Origin: Proteobacteria bacterium 005FR1
Lineage (GTDB): Bacteria; Pseudomonadota; Gammaproteobacteria; Pseudomonadales; Cellvibrionaceae
DNA length: 64,000 nucleotides
NCBI GenBank assembly: GCA_026192395.1
Contig: WACF01000001.1
Location: forward strand, 1,325,637 to 1,389,636
Direction of reading: 5' to 3'
This document shows, piece after piece, positions 16,836 to 26,550 of the stretch. The translations under genes were made by a program, and so were the position numbers. The notes under the pieces were generated by a model. It saw nothing but the letters and a program-made list of their open reading frames with translations. It made no database searches and had not been told where the DNA came from. The first letter of the stretch is position 1, and every line of letters begins with the position of its first letter.

Positions 16836-17312
16836 ATGACCGCCGACCAGAAAACCCAGGTGGACTTCTACGTGCTCGACACGGACTCCCTCGCCGCCCG
16901 CGGGGAGTTCGTGGCCCGTCTCCTCAACAAGCTGCAAAAGCTTGGAATGGGCGCAGTGATAGCGGTGGACTCTGCGGCCGAGGCACGACAGCTGAGCGAG
17001 CTGCTCTGGTCCTACCCTCCCGAATCCTTCTTACCCCACGCTGTGGACCCCGGCGACGGCGCGCATTCCGGCGAGGACTCTGCTCGACAGAGTGACGAGC
17101 TCTTCGTCATCTCCGCCCGTTCGCCACTGACAAGCGTCGAGCAGGAGGTCCTGATCAACCTGCGCCGCCAACCGCCCGCCTGCCATGCCAAACTGGCCAG
17201 ACTGGCCGAAGTGGTCATCCAGAATGAGGCTATACTGGCGGCAAGCCGGCAAAACTTCCGCTTTTACCGCGAGCAGGGCTACACCGTCGAATCCCACGAT
17301 ATCCGCTCCTGA
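16836..17312 (+). CDS. holC: DNA polymerase III chi subunit
   Basis: Clamp-loader accessory protein that links the psi subunit and single-strand binding protein. Recognised from VDFYVLDTDSLAARGEFVAR, LLNKLQKLGMGAVIAVDSA, LSELLWSYPPESFLPHAV (WSY/PPESFLPH is the hallmark) and the C-terminal YREQGYTVESHDI. Length 158, slightly longer than E. coli chi (147) owing to an insert around residues 75-90. It lies between pepA and valS as in most gammaproteobacteria. Confidence 0.92.
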   Translation: MTADQKTQVDFYVLDTDSLAARGEFVARLLNKLQKLGMGAVIAVDSAAEARQLSELLWSYPPESFLPHAVDPGDGAHSGEDSARQSDELFVISARSPLTSVEQEVLINLRRQPPACHAKLARLAEVVIQNEAILAASRQNFRFYREQGYTVESHDIRS

Positions 17313-17331
17313 CCACAGCGCCACGACGACT

Positions 17332-18234
17332 ATGACGGACGAGAAAGAAAAGGCACGCAGCAAAATCCTCGGAGAACTGGAGTCAATCCGGACCCTGCTC
17401 GAAGACGAGAACGGCAACACCCTGGATCCGCCACTGCTGACCGATCCGCTCGAAGACGACGAAGCCTCCCTGCTGACGGTCACCTGGGAAGCGCAACGAC
17501 CGGAGTCCAGCGACACTCCTCGCTCGATTGACGCCGAACCAAACGACGCGGATATCCCGACGCTGGAAGCTGATCTGGATGCCGAAATTCCGACGCTCAA
17601 TGCTGATGCAGGGATACCCGTGCTCGACGTACCGGCGGGGCCCGAACAGGCATCCCTGAACATCGAAGTCGAGCCGAAAGAATCAGACGACATCGTCAGC
17701 CGCGCGCTCAAGGGCCAGCCACGCCCTTCGCTATTCGACGACCCTGAACCCGAGCCGCCGAATGGGGGGGAAACCGGCGATGCGCCGGAGGAAGTGGACA
17801 GCGAACGCATGTCCGCAGGGAAAACCGAAGGAAACGAACTCAGAGCGGAGGAGCAGCCCGGCCTGTTCGACATCCAGCCGCCTGCCGAGGTAGAGAACAA
17901 CCCGCAGGAAGTCTCGCCTGCATCCGCAACTGGCAAGCGGGACAGCGCCGTAGCGAAAAAGAGCGAAAACCCCTTTCTGCCCAAGCATATCCGGGATCGG
18001 CTGAGCGCCAACCGCGCGCTCCAGGCGGAACTCGTCAAAAGCTTTACCTCGCCGCCCTACACGCCATTCCCGCCAACCGCACGAAAGCCCGCGCTAGATG
18101 CCGAAGTCGATGAGCAACTCGTCGATCAGCTGGTGCGGCGCTACCTCCCGAAAATCGAAGCTGAACTGCGCGAGAAACTTCGCGCGGTCCTCAGGGACGA
18201 GCGTGAAAGATCCGGAAAACCGGAGCAAGACTAG
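17332..18234 (+). CDS. Acidic, mostly disordered protein between holC and valS
   Basis: No named family recognised. The 300 residues are very acidic and Pro/Glu-rich to about residue 205, so probably unstructured, with three spaced IPTL/IPVL boxes (75-78, 86-89, 95-98). Two LFD boxes follow: RPSLFDD (131-137) and QPGLFDI (175-181). QPGLF fits the QxxLF pattern of beta-clamp-binding peptides. A short conserved-looking helix NPFLPKHIRDRL (213-224) and a C-terminal basic/acidic helix (260-292) end it. The ATG at 17332 follows holC by 19 bp; upstream extension overlaps holC in another frame. The neighbour suggests a replisome-associated role, which is inference only. Confidence 0.78.
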   Translation: MTDEKEKARSKILGELESIRTLLEDENGNTLDPPLLTDPLEDDEASLLTVTWEAQRPESSDTPRSIDAEPNDADIPTLEADLDAEIPTLNADAGIPVLDVPAGPEQASLNIEVEPKESDDIVSRALKGQPRPSLFDDPEPEPPNGGETGDAPEEVDSERMSAGKTEGNELRAEEQPGLFDIQPPAEVENNPQEVSPASATGKRDSAVAKKSENPFLPKHIRDRLSANRALQAELVKSFTSPPYTPFPPTARKPALDAEVDEQLVDQLVRRYLPKIEAELREKLRAVLRDERERSGKPEQD

Positions 18235-18355
18235 GCCCCGACCTGCCTCAGCGGCTGTCAGCCCCCCCTTCGGCACGGTATAATTCGCGGCTATTTTGTC
18301 GCGCGCGCCGTCTGGCGTCCTTCCGTTCCCCAAAAGCCGAACAAGCAGCCTGATC

Positions 18356-21115
18356 ATGGAAAAAACTTACAGCCCGCAGTCCATCGAAAGCAAATGGTAC
18401 GAAACCTGGGAGAAGAATCAGTACTTCGCCCCCAAAGGTGACGGCAAGCCTTTTTGCATCATGATCCCGCCACCCAACGTCACAGGCAGCCTGCACATGG
18501 GTCACGGCTTCCAGGATTCGATCATGGACGCGCTGATCCGCTATCACCGCATGAAGGGCAACAACACGCTTTGGCAAGTGGGCACCGATCACGCGGGCAT
18601 CGCCACGCAGATGGTGGTGGAGCGGCAACTGGATGCGGAAGGCAAGTCCCGCCACGATCTCGGCCGCGAAAAGTTCATCGAGCGGGTTTGGGAATGGAAG
18701 CAGGAATCCGGCGGCCGCATCACCAGCCAGCTACGGCGTCTCGGCGCCTCCGTGGACTGGAGCCGCGAGCGCTTCACCATGGACGACGGCTTTTACAAAG
18801 CGGTGCAGGAAGTCTTCATTCGCCTTTATGACGAAGGCCTGATCTACCGCGGCAAACGGCTGGTGAACTGGGACCCGAAACTGCACACCGCGATTTCCGA
18901 TCTGGAAGTGGTGCAGGAAGAAGAAGACGGCCACATGTGGCACTTCCGCTATCCCCTCTCGGACGGCAACGGACAGCTTGTCGTAGCCACTACTCGCCCG
19001 GAAACCATGCTCGGCGATACCGCGGTCGCCGTTCATCCCGAAGATGAGCGCTACAAGCATTTGATCGGCAAGACCGTCACCCTGCCGCTGACCCATCGCG
19101 AAATTCCGATCATTGCCGACGACTACATCGACAAGGATTTCGGCACCGGCTGCGTGAAGATCACCCCGGCGCACGACTTCAATGACTACGAGATGGGCGT
19201 GCGTCACCAGCTGCCGATGATCAACATCTTCGACGACAATGCGCGACTGAACGATGACGTGCCGCCGGAGTACCGCGGAATGGATCGCTTCGATGCGCGT
19301 ACCCGCGTCGTCGAGGATCTGCAAAATCTCGGACACGTGGAAAAAATCGAACCGCACAAACTGAAGATTCCCCGCGGCGACCGCAGCGGCGTGGTTATCG
19401 AGCCCTATCTGACTCACCAGTGGTACGTGAAAACCAGACCGCTTGCCGAAGAAGCGATCCGGGTGGTGGAAGACGGCGAGATTCAGTTCGTACCCAAGAA
19501 CTACGAGAATATGTATTTCTCCTGGATGCGCGACATTCAGGACTGGTGCATCAGCCGTCAGCTGTGGTGGGGTCACCGCGTACCTGCCTGGTACGATAAG
19601 GAAGGCAATATCTACGTGGGTCGTGACGAAGCTCAGGTGCGAGAAAAATACTCGCTCGCGGCCGACCTCGAGCTGCAACAGGACGACGACGTGCTGGACA
19701 CCTGGTTCTCCTCGGGACTGTGGACCTTCGGCACGCTTGGCTGGCCGGAAGAAACCGAAGAACTGAAAACTTTCCACCCCACTGACGTGCTGGTGACAGG
19801 CTTCGATATCATTTTCTTCTGGGTCGCGCGCATGATTATGCTGACCCTGCACTTCCGCAAGGAGATCCCCTTCCACACCGTTTACTGCACCGGCATGGTC
19901 CGCGACAGCCACGGTCAGAAGATGTCGAAATCCAAAGGCAATGTGCTTGATCCCATCGACATGATCGACGGCATCGATATCGATTCGCTGGTCGCCAAGC
20001 GCACCGCCGGGATGATGCTGCCGCGCCTGCGGGAGAAGATCGAAAAGCAGACCCGCAAGGAATTCCCGAGCGGTATCGAAGCCTACGGCACCGACGCCCT
20101 GCGCTATACATTCTATTCGCTCGCTTCCCGTAGCCGAGATATCAACTTCGACGTGGGGCGTATCGAAGGATTCCGCAACTTCTGCAACAAGATCTGGAAT
20201 GCGGCGCGCTACGTGCTAATGAACTGCGAAGGCTATTCGCCAAGCGCAGCGCCGGTCGAATTATCTCTCGCGGATCGCTGGATCATTTCCCGCTTCCAGG
20301 AAGCCGCGCAAACGGTACAGGAAGCCTTTGATTCCTACCGCTTCGATATTGCCAGCCAGGCGCTCTACGAATTCGTCTGGAACGAATACTGCGACTGGTA
20401 TCTCGAGCTGTCTAAGCCGGTACTCTGGGACGAGGGCGCCAGTGACGCACAGAAGCAAGGCACCAGGCAGACGCTGTTGCAAGTGCTGGAATCCATTCTT
20501 CGCCTCGCCCACCCTTTCATGCCCTTTATCACTGAAGAGATTTGGCAGCTGATCAAGGAAAAGGCCGGCGTTGGTGGCGAAACCATCATGTACGCGCCCT
20601 ATCCGCAGGCGGACGAAAGCAAGCGCGATGCGCAGGCAGTTGCCGATATCGAGTGGGTGAAAGGTTTCATTGTCGGCATTCGTAACATCCGCGGCGAAAT
20701 GCAACTGCCGCCCGGAAAGCTGCTGTCGGTGCTCTGCAAGAACGGTGACGCCGAAGATCGTCGCCGCGTGGATGAAAACCGCCAGTTTCTAAGCAAGCTC
20801 GCCAAGCTCGAATCGATTCAGTGGCTGGCAGCCGGCGACGAGGAACCTCTCGCCGCCACCGCCCTGGTTGGCAACATGGACATCCTGGTGCCCATGGCGG
20901 ACCTGATCGACAAGGAAGAGGAATCCAAACGCCTGCAAAAAGAGATCGAAAAACGCCGCAAGGAACTCAAGCAGGTGGAAGGCAAGCTTGGCAACGCCAA
21001 CTTTGTGGACAAGGCGCCGGCTGATGTTGTCGAGAAGGAAAAGGCCAAGGCTCTGGATCTGAGTAGCGCCCTGCAGAAGCTTGAGTCACAGTTGTCGAAG
21101 ATCGAAGCTTTGTAG
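18356..21115 (+). CDS. valS: Valyl-tRNA synthetase
   Basis: Class Ia synthetase that charges tRNA-Val and edits mischarged threonine. The HIGH motif is [11 protein letters not shown] near residue 45, the KMSKS motif [14 protein letters not shown] near 522, with the CP1 editing domain between ([17 protein letters not shown]). The anticodon-binding domain follows, and a C-terminal coiled coil (about 850-919, [20 protein letters not shown]) is typical of bacterial ValS. I use the ATG at 18356, giving 919 residues; the frame extends 20 codons upstream without family sequence. It converges on rnhB across a repeat-filled gap. Confidence 0.97.
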   Translation: MEKTYSPQSIESKWYETWEKNQYFAPKGDGKPFCIMIPPPNVTGSLHMGHGFQDSIMDALIRYHRMKGNNTLWQVGTDHAGIATQMVVERQLDAEGKSRHDLGREKFIERVWEWKQESGGRITSQLRRLGASVDWSRERFTMDDGFYKAVQEVFIRLYDEGLIYRGKRLVNWDPKLHTAISDLEVVQEEEDGHMWHFRYPLSDGNGQLVVATTRPETMLGDTAVAVHPEDERYKHLIGKTVTLPLTHREIPIIADDYIDKDFGTGCVKITPAHDFNDYEMGVRHQLPMINIFDDNARLNDDVPPEYRGMDRFDARTRVVEDLQNLGHVEKIEPHKLKIPRGDRSGVVIEPYLTHQWYVKTRPLAEEAIRVVEDGEIQFVPKNYENMYFSWMRDIQDWCISRQLWWGHRVPAWYDKEGNIYVGRDEAQVREKYSLAADLELQQDDDVLDTWFSSGLWTFGTLGWPEETEELKTFHPTDVLVTGFDIIFFWVARMIMLTLHFRKEIPFHTVYCTGMVRDSHGQKMSKSKGNVLDPIDMIDGIDIDSLVAKRTAGMMLPRLREKIEKQTRKEFPSGIEAYGTDALRYTFYSLASRSRDINFDVGRIEGFRNFCNKIWNAARYVLMNCEGYSPSAAPVELSLADRWIISRFQEAAQTVQEAFDSYRFDIASQALYEFVWNEYCDWYLELSKPVLWDEGASDAQKQGTRQTLLQVLESILRLAHPFMPFITEEIWQLIKEKAGVGGETIMYAPYPQADESKRDAQAVADIEWVKGFIVGIRNIRGEMQLPPGKLLSVLCKNGDAEDRRRVDENRQFLSKLAKLESIQWLAAGDEEPLAATALVGNMDILVPMADLIDKEEESKRLQKEIEKRRKELKQVEGKLGNANFVDKAPADVVEKEKAKALDLSSALQKLESQLSKIEAL

Positions 21116-21150
21116 TGTTTCTAAGCACACACCTCCGTGCCCTCGATCCG

Positions 21151-21325
21151 TTTGGAGGTGGGGTGTGCCTTTCGAAAACGCGGTGAATACGTCCATGTAG
21201 CTCCTACGCCGCGTCCTGCGGCGAAGGTTACACTCGCCACATCCATGTGGCTCGCCCTTCGGGCAGCTGCGCTGTGCAAATCGGCTGTCCTGCCGATTTG
21301 TCGAAAGGCACACCCCACCTCCAAA
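21151..21325. repeat. Compound inverted-repeat element with perfect 24-bp arms
   Basis: The arms 21151-21174 and 21302-21325 are perfect reverse complements. Read on the minus strand, the interior carries a hairpin CGCCGC-AGGAC-GCGGCG (plus 21207-21223) followed by AGGAGCTACATGG, the same core as in the two 107-bp elements, and a second, similar module (GCCC-GAA-GGGC, then GAGCCACATGGATGTGG). It looks like a double version of the same element. Confidence 0.85.
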
Positions 21326-21445
21326 CTCTCTTCCCTGCCGTCCATCGGCCCGCGGCTTCGATCTGTAGCCAACACAGCTGCGTCGTCGCAAGGCATCCCC
21401 TGTTTTTCAGGGTAAAACTCAGACGATGGAAGTACTGCGATAAGA

Positions 21446-21552
21446 GTTTGCCGGTCGGGGGAAGGGTTTCCAAACCCTCGCCGCTGGACGCGGCGTGGGA
21501 GCTGCATGGATGCACTCGTGCGATTTGGAAACCCTTCCCCCCGCCGGCAAAC
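21446..21552. repeat. 107-bp hairpin element, copy A
   Basis: Arms 21446-21474 and 21524-21552 are 29 bp each and pair at 27 positions. The 49-bp interior begins CCCT, then a hairpin CGCCGC-TGGAC-GCGGCG (21479-21495), then GGGAGCTGCATGGATGCA. It is identical in length and layout to the element at 43011-43117, and ends 33 bp from the rnhB stop codon. Confidence 0.88.
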
Positions 21553-21585
21553 GGGTTAAGAACTCCCAGACTCGCAGAACACATT

Positions 21586-22257
21586 TCAATCGTCCAGCAA
21601 CAATGATTCCTGTACCGGATCTGCAACCAGCCCCAAAGTCTGCCGAACCGGCGCAAACGACCGTCGGTGAATAGGACAGGGACCAAGCTGCCTGAGTGCG
21701 TCGAGATGGGCGGCCACCGAGTAGCCTTTGTGGGAAGCGAATCCGTAACCGGGATAACGCTGCTCAAGCTCAACCATTTCCCGATCACGAACCACCTTGG
21801 CGAGAATCGAAGCGGCACTGATCGCGGGTACGCGCCCGTCCCCTTTGATCACGGCTTCCGAGCTATAAGGCCAATCGGGACACTTGTTGCCATCGACCAG
21901 AACGTGTTCGGGTTGGATGGAGAGACCGGCAACGGCGCGGGTCATGGCCAGCAGGGTTGCATGATAGATGTTGATGTCATCGATTTCCGCCACGCTGGCA
22001 CGAGCGACAAACCAGCATTTCGCGTTTTCGCAGATGATTTCGAATAGCTCTTCGCGTTTTTTCTCGGTGAGGACTTTCGAGTCGTTCAGCCCTTCGATGG
22101 GTTTGGCGGGATCGAGAATGACAGCCGCAGCCACCACATCGCCCGCCAGCGGTCCACGGCCGACTTCATCGACGCCGGCAAGCAGTTCGCCCTCGTAGCT
22201 GCAAACAAAGGGCTCGAGCAGCTCTTCTGTTCTGTCCTGTTTTCTTGGGGGAGCCAT
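21586..22257 (-). CDS. rnhB: Ribonuclease HII
   Basis: Cleaves RNA in RNA-DNA hybrids and starts removal of ribonucleotides from DNA. The catalytic carboxylates are in [18 protein letters not shown] (DEVGRG) and LVDGNKCPD, with the C-terminal Asp in [26 protein letters not shown] is the tyrosine-containing RNase HII motif. I use the ATG at 22257 (223 residues); a TTG two codons upstream is also possible. Last gene of the lpx run, 30 bp after lpxB. The usual next gene, dnaE, is absent here; valS converges instead. Confidence 0.95.
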   Translation of the reverse strand: MAPPRKQDRTEELLEPFVCSYEGELLAGVDEVGRGPLAGDVVAAAVILDPAKPIEGLNDSKVLTEKKREELFEIICENAKCWFVARASVAEIDDINIYHATLLAMTRAVAGLSIQPEHVLVDGNKCPDWPYSSEAVIKGDGRVPAISAASILAKVVRDREMVELEQRYPGYGFASHKGYSVAAHLDALRQLGPCPIHRRSFAPVRQTLGLVADPVQESLLLDD

Positions 22258-22287
22258 GCTCAACTGCCGTTCCGAAGGGTCGTCGGT

Positions 22288-23433
22288 TTATTTTTTCGCG
22301 GCCAGTTCCAGCACCGCGTCCGCTGCGCGCTCGTCGGCATTTTGCCGCAGCGTTTCGTGAATCGCAGAAAATTCCTGCTGAAGGTGAGCCACTTTCTGCG
22401 GCTCGTCGAAATAACTCATCAGCTGCTGCCCAAGCACTTCCGGGGTAACCCGGTCCTGGAGAAGTTCCGGTACCAGCTCTCGCCCCGCGAGGATATTGGG
22501 CAAGGAAATATGAGGGATTTCCAGCAGCCGCGAGTAGATAGCATAGCTCAATGGCGGGAATCGGTAGGCGACTACCATGGGTTTTTTCAGCAGCAAGGCT
22601 TCCAGCGTAGTCGTGCCGGAGGCCATCAATACCGCGTCCGCCGCACACATGATTTCCCGGGAGCGGCCGTCAACCAATCGGATTGGCAAATCAGGTTTGC
22701 TGCTCAGGAAGGCTTGGAGCTGCGCAAAGCGGCCAGCGTTGGCTGCGGGAATGAGGAACTGCAGCTTCGGGTCGCGTTGCAGGCACCACTCGGCCGCGGC
22801 AATGAAATCCGGCGCGAGGAGCTTGACTTCATTGGCGCGGCTGCCGGGCAAGAGGGCGACAACCCGCGCATCGGCTGGCACGTCCAGAGCCTTGCGAGCG
22901 GCCTTCTGATCGGGTTCGAGCGGAATACGGTCGGCCAGGTAGTGGCCCACGAAAGCGACGGGCACCGCATGTTCCGCGTAGAAATCCGCCTCGAATGGGA
23001 AAAGGGTCAGCATCAGATCGACAGAGCGGGCAATTTTGTGGACGCGCTCGCGACGCCAGGCCCAGATTTGCGGACTGACATAGTGAGCGGTTTTGATGCC
23101 ACTTTCTCTGAGCTTTCGCTCCAGGGTGATGTTGAAGCCCGGAGAGTCGATGCCGAGAAAAACGTCGGGGGGATTGGCGAGAAAATGTTTGTAGATGCGG
23201 CGGCGAATACCAAGCAGTTCGGGCAGACGCTTCAGCGGCTCGACAAAGCCCATGACGGCCAGGCGCTCCTGGTCGGCAAGGGAGTTGAAGCCGGCGGCGA
23301 TCATTTGCGGACCGCCAATGCCTTCGAATACCACTTCGGGCACTCGCGCCTTGATGGCCTGCATCAGCCCTGCGCCGAGCCAGTCGCCGGACATTTCTCC
23401 GGCCAGCATGCCGATGCGCAGTGGTTTAGTCAT
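22288..23433 (-). CDS. lpxB: Lipid A disaccharide synthase
   Basis: GT19 glycosyltransferase at the inner face of the inner membrane that joins UDP-2,3-diacylglucosamine and lipid X. LRIGMLAGEMSGDWLGAGL is the N-terminal signature with the GE(A/M)SGD motif; FEGIGGPQM, GIDSPGFNI, YVSPQIWAWR and LLPGSRANEV follow in family order. Here Met replaces the common Ala in GEASGD. Length 381. It starts 18 bp after lpxA. Confidence 0.96.
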   Translation of the reverse strand: MTKPLRIGMLAGEMSGDWLGAGLMQAIKARVPEVVFEGIGGPQMIAAGFNSLADQERLAVMGFVEPLKRLPELLGIRRRIYKHFLANPPDVFLGIDSPGFNITLERKLRESGIKTAHYVSPQIWAWRRERVHKIARSVDLMLTLFPFEADFYAEHAVPVAFVGHYLADRIPLEPDQKAARKALDVPADARVVALLPGSRANEVKLLAPDFIAAAEWCLQRDPKLQFLIPAANAGRFAQLQAFLSSKPDLPIRLVDGRSREIMCAADAVLMASGTTTLEALLLKKPMVVAYRFPPLSYAIYSRLLEIPHISLPNILAGRELVPELLQDRVTPEVLGQQLMSYFDEPQKVAHLQQEFSAIHETLRQNADERAADAVLELAAKK

Positions 23434-23451
23434 GCCGGTCGCAACGTGGGC

Positions 23452-24222
23452 TCAGCGGACGATACCGCGCCTGGAGCTTTCCAGGGATTTCAACAACGGT
23501 TCGATAACGGAGTAATCGCCGCAAAGCTGCGACAGCTCTCGCTTGGCTTCTTCCAGTGTCAGGCCACGGCGATAGACGAGCTTGAAAGCGCGGATGATGA
23601 TCGCCTGGTCTTCCTTGCTGAAACCACGGCGCTTGAGGCCGACAAGATTGATGCTCTTGGCTTCCGCTGGATTACCGGTGACCATGACATAGGCAGGCAC
23701 GTCCTTGCCGACCGCTGTGCCCATTGCGGTAAAGCAATGAGAGCCCAACTGGCAGAACTGATGCACAAGGGTGTAGCCACTGAGTTGCACCCAATCGCCG
23801 ACGTGGACGTGCCCGGCCAGGGCCGTGTTGTTGACGAAGATGCAGTTATTACCGACCACGTTATCGTGACCGATATGGACGTAGGGCATCAGCAGATTGG
23901 TGTTGCCGATCGTGGTTTCTCCCCGGTCCTGGACGGTGCCGCGGTGGATGGTGACGCCCTCGCGGATGACGTTGTTGTCGCCAATGACCAGCCAGGTGTC
24001 TTCGCCCCGGAATTTAAGGTCCGGCGTTTCATCGCCCACCGTCGAGAACTGAAAAATGCGGTTATTGCGGCCGATTCTGGTCGGCCCCTTGATCACCACG
24101 TGAGATGCGATTTTGCAGCCCTCGCCAATTTCCACGTTCGGGCCGATCACTGTCCACGGGCCAACTTCTACATCGGCGGCAAGCTTGGCGGAGGGGTCGA
24201 TAATGGCGGTGGGGTGTATCAA
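23452..24222 (-). CDS. lpxA: UDP-N-acetylglucosamine acyltransferase
   Basis: First enzyme of lipid A synthesis; transfers a 3-hydroxyacyl chain from acyl carrier protein to the 3-position of UDP-GlcNAc. It is a trimeric left-handed beta-helix made of hexapeptide repeats over about residues 1-190, with a helical C-terminus. The catalytic histidine is in YVHIGHDNVVGN, with VHQFCQLGSHCF and GLKRRGFSKEDQ also conserved. Length 256. A GnnA/GnnB-like pair at 53.9-56.1 kb raises the question whether this LpxA acylates the 3-amino sugar instead; I cannot decide from sequence alone. Confidence 0.96.
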   Translation of the reverse strand: MIHPTAIIDPSAKLAADVEVGPWTVIGPNVEIGEGCKIASHVVIKGPTRIGRNNRIFQFSTVGDETPDLKFRGEDTWLVIGDNNVIREGVTIHRGTVQDRGETTIGNTNLLMPYVHIGHDNVVGNNCIFVNNTALAGHVHVGDWVQLSGYTLVHQFCQLGSHCFTAMGTAVGKDVPAYVMVTGNPAEAKSINLVGLKRRGFSKEDQAIIIRAFKLVYRRGLTLEEAKRELSQLCGDYSVIEPLLKSLESSRRGIVR

Positions 24223-24346
24223 GATGGATGTCTCTCTCGTACTCGTCTTTCTGGTCTGGCAACAAGAACCGATTTGTGCCGGGAGAGTCTGGAAGGGTCA
24301 CTCTCCCCTTTTGGCATATTCAAGACAAAGAATAGCTAATGACGGA

Positions 24347-24799
24347 TCAACTAACCTTGCGATCAGCGCAAAGGATAGTGGCCCGGGTTACGAGTGCGCC
24401 ATCCACCGAGGCCTCACAATCGAATTTCCAGATCCCCCGCTTCTCCGATACCACACGCGATTCCAGCTGCAGACGATCGCCCGGAACTACCTGACGCTTG
24501 AAGCGCACGTCATCGGCGCCTGCGAACAGGTAGACAGAACCGTCCTGAGGCGTTTTGCCGACGGTTTTGAAACCAAGGATTCCCGAGGCCTGGGCGAGAG
24601 CCTCGACGATGAGAACGCCAGGAAAAATCGGCGCCTGAGGAAAGTGGCCATTGAACACGGTTTCGTTCACGCTGACGTTCTTGTAAGCGACGATGCGCTC
24701 ACCGAGAACCAGTTCCACAACGCGGTCGACCAGCAGAAAGGGGTAGCGGTGGGGAAGGTATTTTTTTATTTCCGTTACATCCATTTTTATGTCTGTCAT
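24347..24799 (-). CDS. fabZ: 3-hydroxyacyl-ACP dehydratase FabZ
   Basis: Hot-dog-fold dehydratase of fatty acid elongation; competes with LpxA and LpxD for 3-hydroxyacyl-ACP, which explains its place between them. [15 protein letters not shown] carries the active-site histidine, and [19 protein letters not shown] the active-site glutamate. Length 150. The ATG at 24799 has GAGAAG at the right distance; a second ATG five codons on is possible. The gap to lpxA (124 bp) is larger than elsewhere in this run. Confidence 0.96.
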   Translation of the reverse strand: MTDIKMDVTEIKKYLPHRYPFLLVDRVVELVLGERIVAYKNVSVNETVFNGHFPQAPIFPGVLIVEALAQASGILGFKTVGKTPQDGSVYLFAGADDVRFKRQVVPGDRLQLESRVVSEKRGIWKFDCEASVDGALVTRATILCADRKVS

Positions 24800-24947
24800 G
24801 TGCTTCTCGATCAGTCAGCGCAAAGAAATAACCACAAGTTGAGCGATTTACCGATGGCTTTCCCGAGTCCGGAGTCCCAACGATCGAGCTCTTACTCAGG
24901 CAAATTCAGGTGGCGTATTGTCCCACACTCGCCCTGCCCTGCACAGT

Positions 24948-25973
24948 TTACTGATCGGTATTTTCCAAAGTTTTGAGACGACGATTAATCTCGTCCAGCT
25001 GACCGAAACGAACTGCCAGCTTTCGCCACTCGCGGGTTGAAGTGATGGGAGTGCCCGAGGAATAGGAGCCCGGCTCGGTGATGGACTTGCTGACCAGACT
25101 CATGGCGGTAATGGTTACTTTTTCAGCAATCGTGATATGTCCGACAATACCGACGCCGCCCGCAATTACGCAGTTCGCGCCGATTTCTGTACTGCCCGCG
25201 ATCGCTGTGCAGCCGGCGATGACCGTGTTTTCGCCGATTTTGACACCATGAGCCACTTGTACCATGTTGTCGATTTTCACCCCGCTGGCGATGACGGTGT
25301 CCGATAGCGCCCCGCGGTCCACGCAGGTCCCCGCTCCGAGTTCCACGTCATCGCCTATGGTCACGTTGGCCAGGTGATGGATTTTGGTCCAGCCGCTCTC
25401 GTGAGGCGCGAAGCCGAAGCCGTCGCCGCCGATGACTACGCCGCTGTGAAAGATCGCCCGCGCACCGACACGCGTCCCATGAGAAACGGTTACGTTCGGG
25501 TGAATCAGAGAATCGGCCCCGATCCGGGACTCTTCCCCAATGAAGCAGCCAGCGCCGATGACCGTCCCGTCCCCGATTTCGACGTTCTCCTCGATCGTGA
25601 CCAGTGGTCCCACTGAAACGTTCTGGCCCAGTATCACCGATTCCGCGATCACAGCGGAGGGATGGATTCCCCGGTGTTTTGTGGGCTTTCGGGCAAACAG
25701 CGCGGTCAGGCGCGCGTAGGCGTGATAGGGATTGGCAATGACGAGGGCGTTGCCGGAGAAATCCTCGGCCTGATCTGGCGCGAGGATGACGGCTGAGGCG
25801 AGTGTGCTGCTTAGATACTTTCGATATTTCGGATTGGCGAGGAAAGCGATTTGGCCGGCATGCGCGTCCTGCAAGGTCGCGATGCCGGTAATCAGCGTGT
25901 CCGGATCTCCCGCCAGCTTCGCGCCGACGTGAGCGGCCAAATCGGCCAGCGGAAGTCCAACAGATCCGGCCAT
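24948..25973 (-). CDS. lpxD: UDP-3-O-acyl-glucosamine N-acyltransferase
   Basis: Third step of lipid A synthesis: adds the second hydroxyacyl chain at the 2-amino group. The N-terminal uridine-binding domain (to about residue 100, with IAFLANPKYRKYL) leads into a long left-handed beta-helix of hexapeptide repeats (about 100-300), with the catalytic histidine in NMVQVAHGVKIG, then a C-terminal helix that binds ACP. Length 341. It starts 13 bp after skp. Confidence 0.96.
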   Translation of the reverse strand: MAGSVGLPLADLAAHVGAKLAGDPDTLITGIATLQDAHAGQIAFLANPKYRKYLSSTLASAVILAPDQAEDFSGNALVIANPYHAYARLTALFARKPTKHRGIHPSAVIAESVILGQNVSVGPLVTIEENVEIGDGTVIGAGCFIGEESRIGADSLIHPNVTVSHGTRVGARAIFHSGVVIGGDGFGFAPHESGWTKIHHLANVTIGDDVELGAGTCVDRGALSDTVIASGVKIDNMVQVAHGVKIGENTVIAGCTAIAGSTEIGANCVIAGGVGIVGHITIAEKVTITAMSLVSKSITEPGSYSSGTPITSTREWRKLAVRFGQLDEINRRLKTLENTDQ

Positions 25974-25986
25974 GGCGGGTGTAAGC

Positions 25987-26499
25987 TTACTTGGCCTTGT
26001 TCAGGCGTTCAGTGATCTTGGCGGTGATATCGTAGGAGCTGTCCGCGTAGGTGACTGCTTCCGCGTTCAACACCAGGCCGATGCCTTCAGACTTGATAAT
26101 GTCCTGAATGACGTTGCGAGCACGCTCGGCATTGGCTTGCAGGATCTGCTGAATCAGCTGTTGGTTTTCGGACTGAAGCTTCTTGGCAACCAGTTCCAGG
26201 TCAGCGCGCTTGTATTCCATTTGCTTGCGGTGCTCGGTTTTGCGTTCGTCAGACCAGGTTGCACCGTTCTTTTTCAGCTGCTCGTCCAGCTTTTGCAGCT
26301 CAGAACGAACCTGATCGAAGTTGGCCTTGAGGTCCGAGTAAGCCGCCTTGGATTCGTACTCCTTGATTTGCTTCTGCGCTGCATCGGTGGCCAGAATCGC
26401 ACCTTGCAGGTTGAACACAGCAATTTTGCCTTCCGCAAAGGAGACGCTGGAGAAAGCCAGCAAGGCCATGGTAATCAGGGCAAAGGGTAATTTTTTCAC
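25987..26499 (-). CDS. skp: Periplasmic chaperone Skp/OmpH
   Basis: Trimeric holdase that carries unfolded outer-membrane proteins across the periplasm to BamA. The cleavable signal is KKLPFALITMALLAFSSVSFAEG. The mature part begins KIAVFNLQGAILATDAAQKQ, the family start, and is then a long charged coiled coil (about 45-130) forming the tentacle hairpin. Length 170. Located between bamA and lpxD as in E. coli, and likely part of the same transcript. Confidence 0.93.
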   Translation of the reverse strand: MKKLPFALITMALLAFSSVSFAEGKIAVFNLQGAILATDAAQKQIKEYESKAAYSDLKANFDQVRSELQKLDEQLKKNGATWSDERKTEHRKQMEYKRADLELVAKKLQSENQQLIQQILQANAERARNVIQDIIKSEGIGLVLNAEAVTYADSSYDITAKITERLNKAK

Positions 26500-26550
26500 G
26501 TTGAATCACTCCAATCGTTATTAAAGAAATAATAGAAACCGCCAAAGAAT

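Larger units (their letters stand above)
21116..21585. other. Repeat-filled convergent gap between valS and rnhB
   Basis: A 470-bp gap with no supportable gene. It contains two inverted-repeat elements (21151-21325 and 21446-21552). The 120 bp between them hold a small CCCTG-TTTTT-CAGGG hairpin (21397-21411) and sequence loosely like the elements. The elements may also serve as the terminators of both genes, since I see no classical one. Confidence 0.75.

Noticed and set aside
22342-24339. 665-codon open frame antisense to lpxB and lpxA
   Set aside because: Both lpx genes beneath it are unmistakable; long antisense frames are expected at this base composition. The same applies to long antisense frames over rseP (29295-30755), uppS/frr (32857-34314) and dapA (62778-63968).
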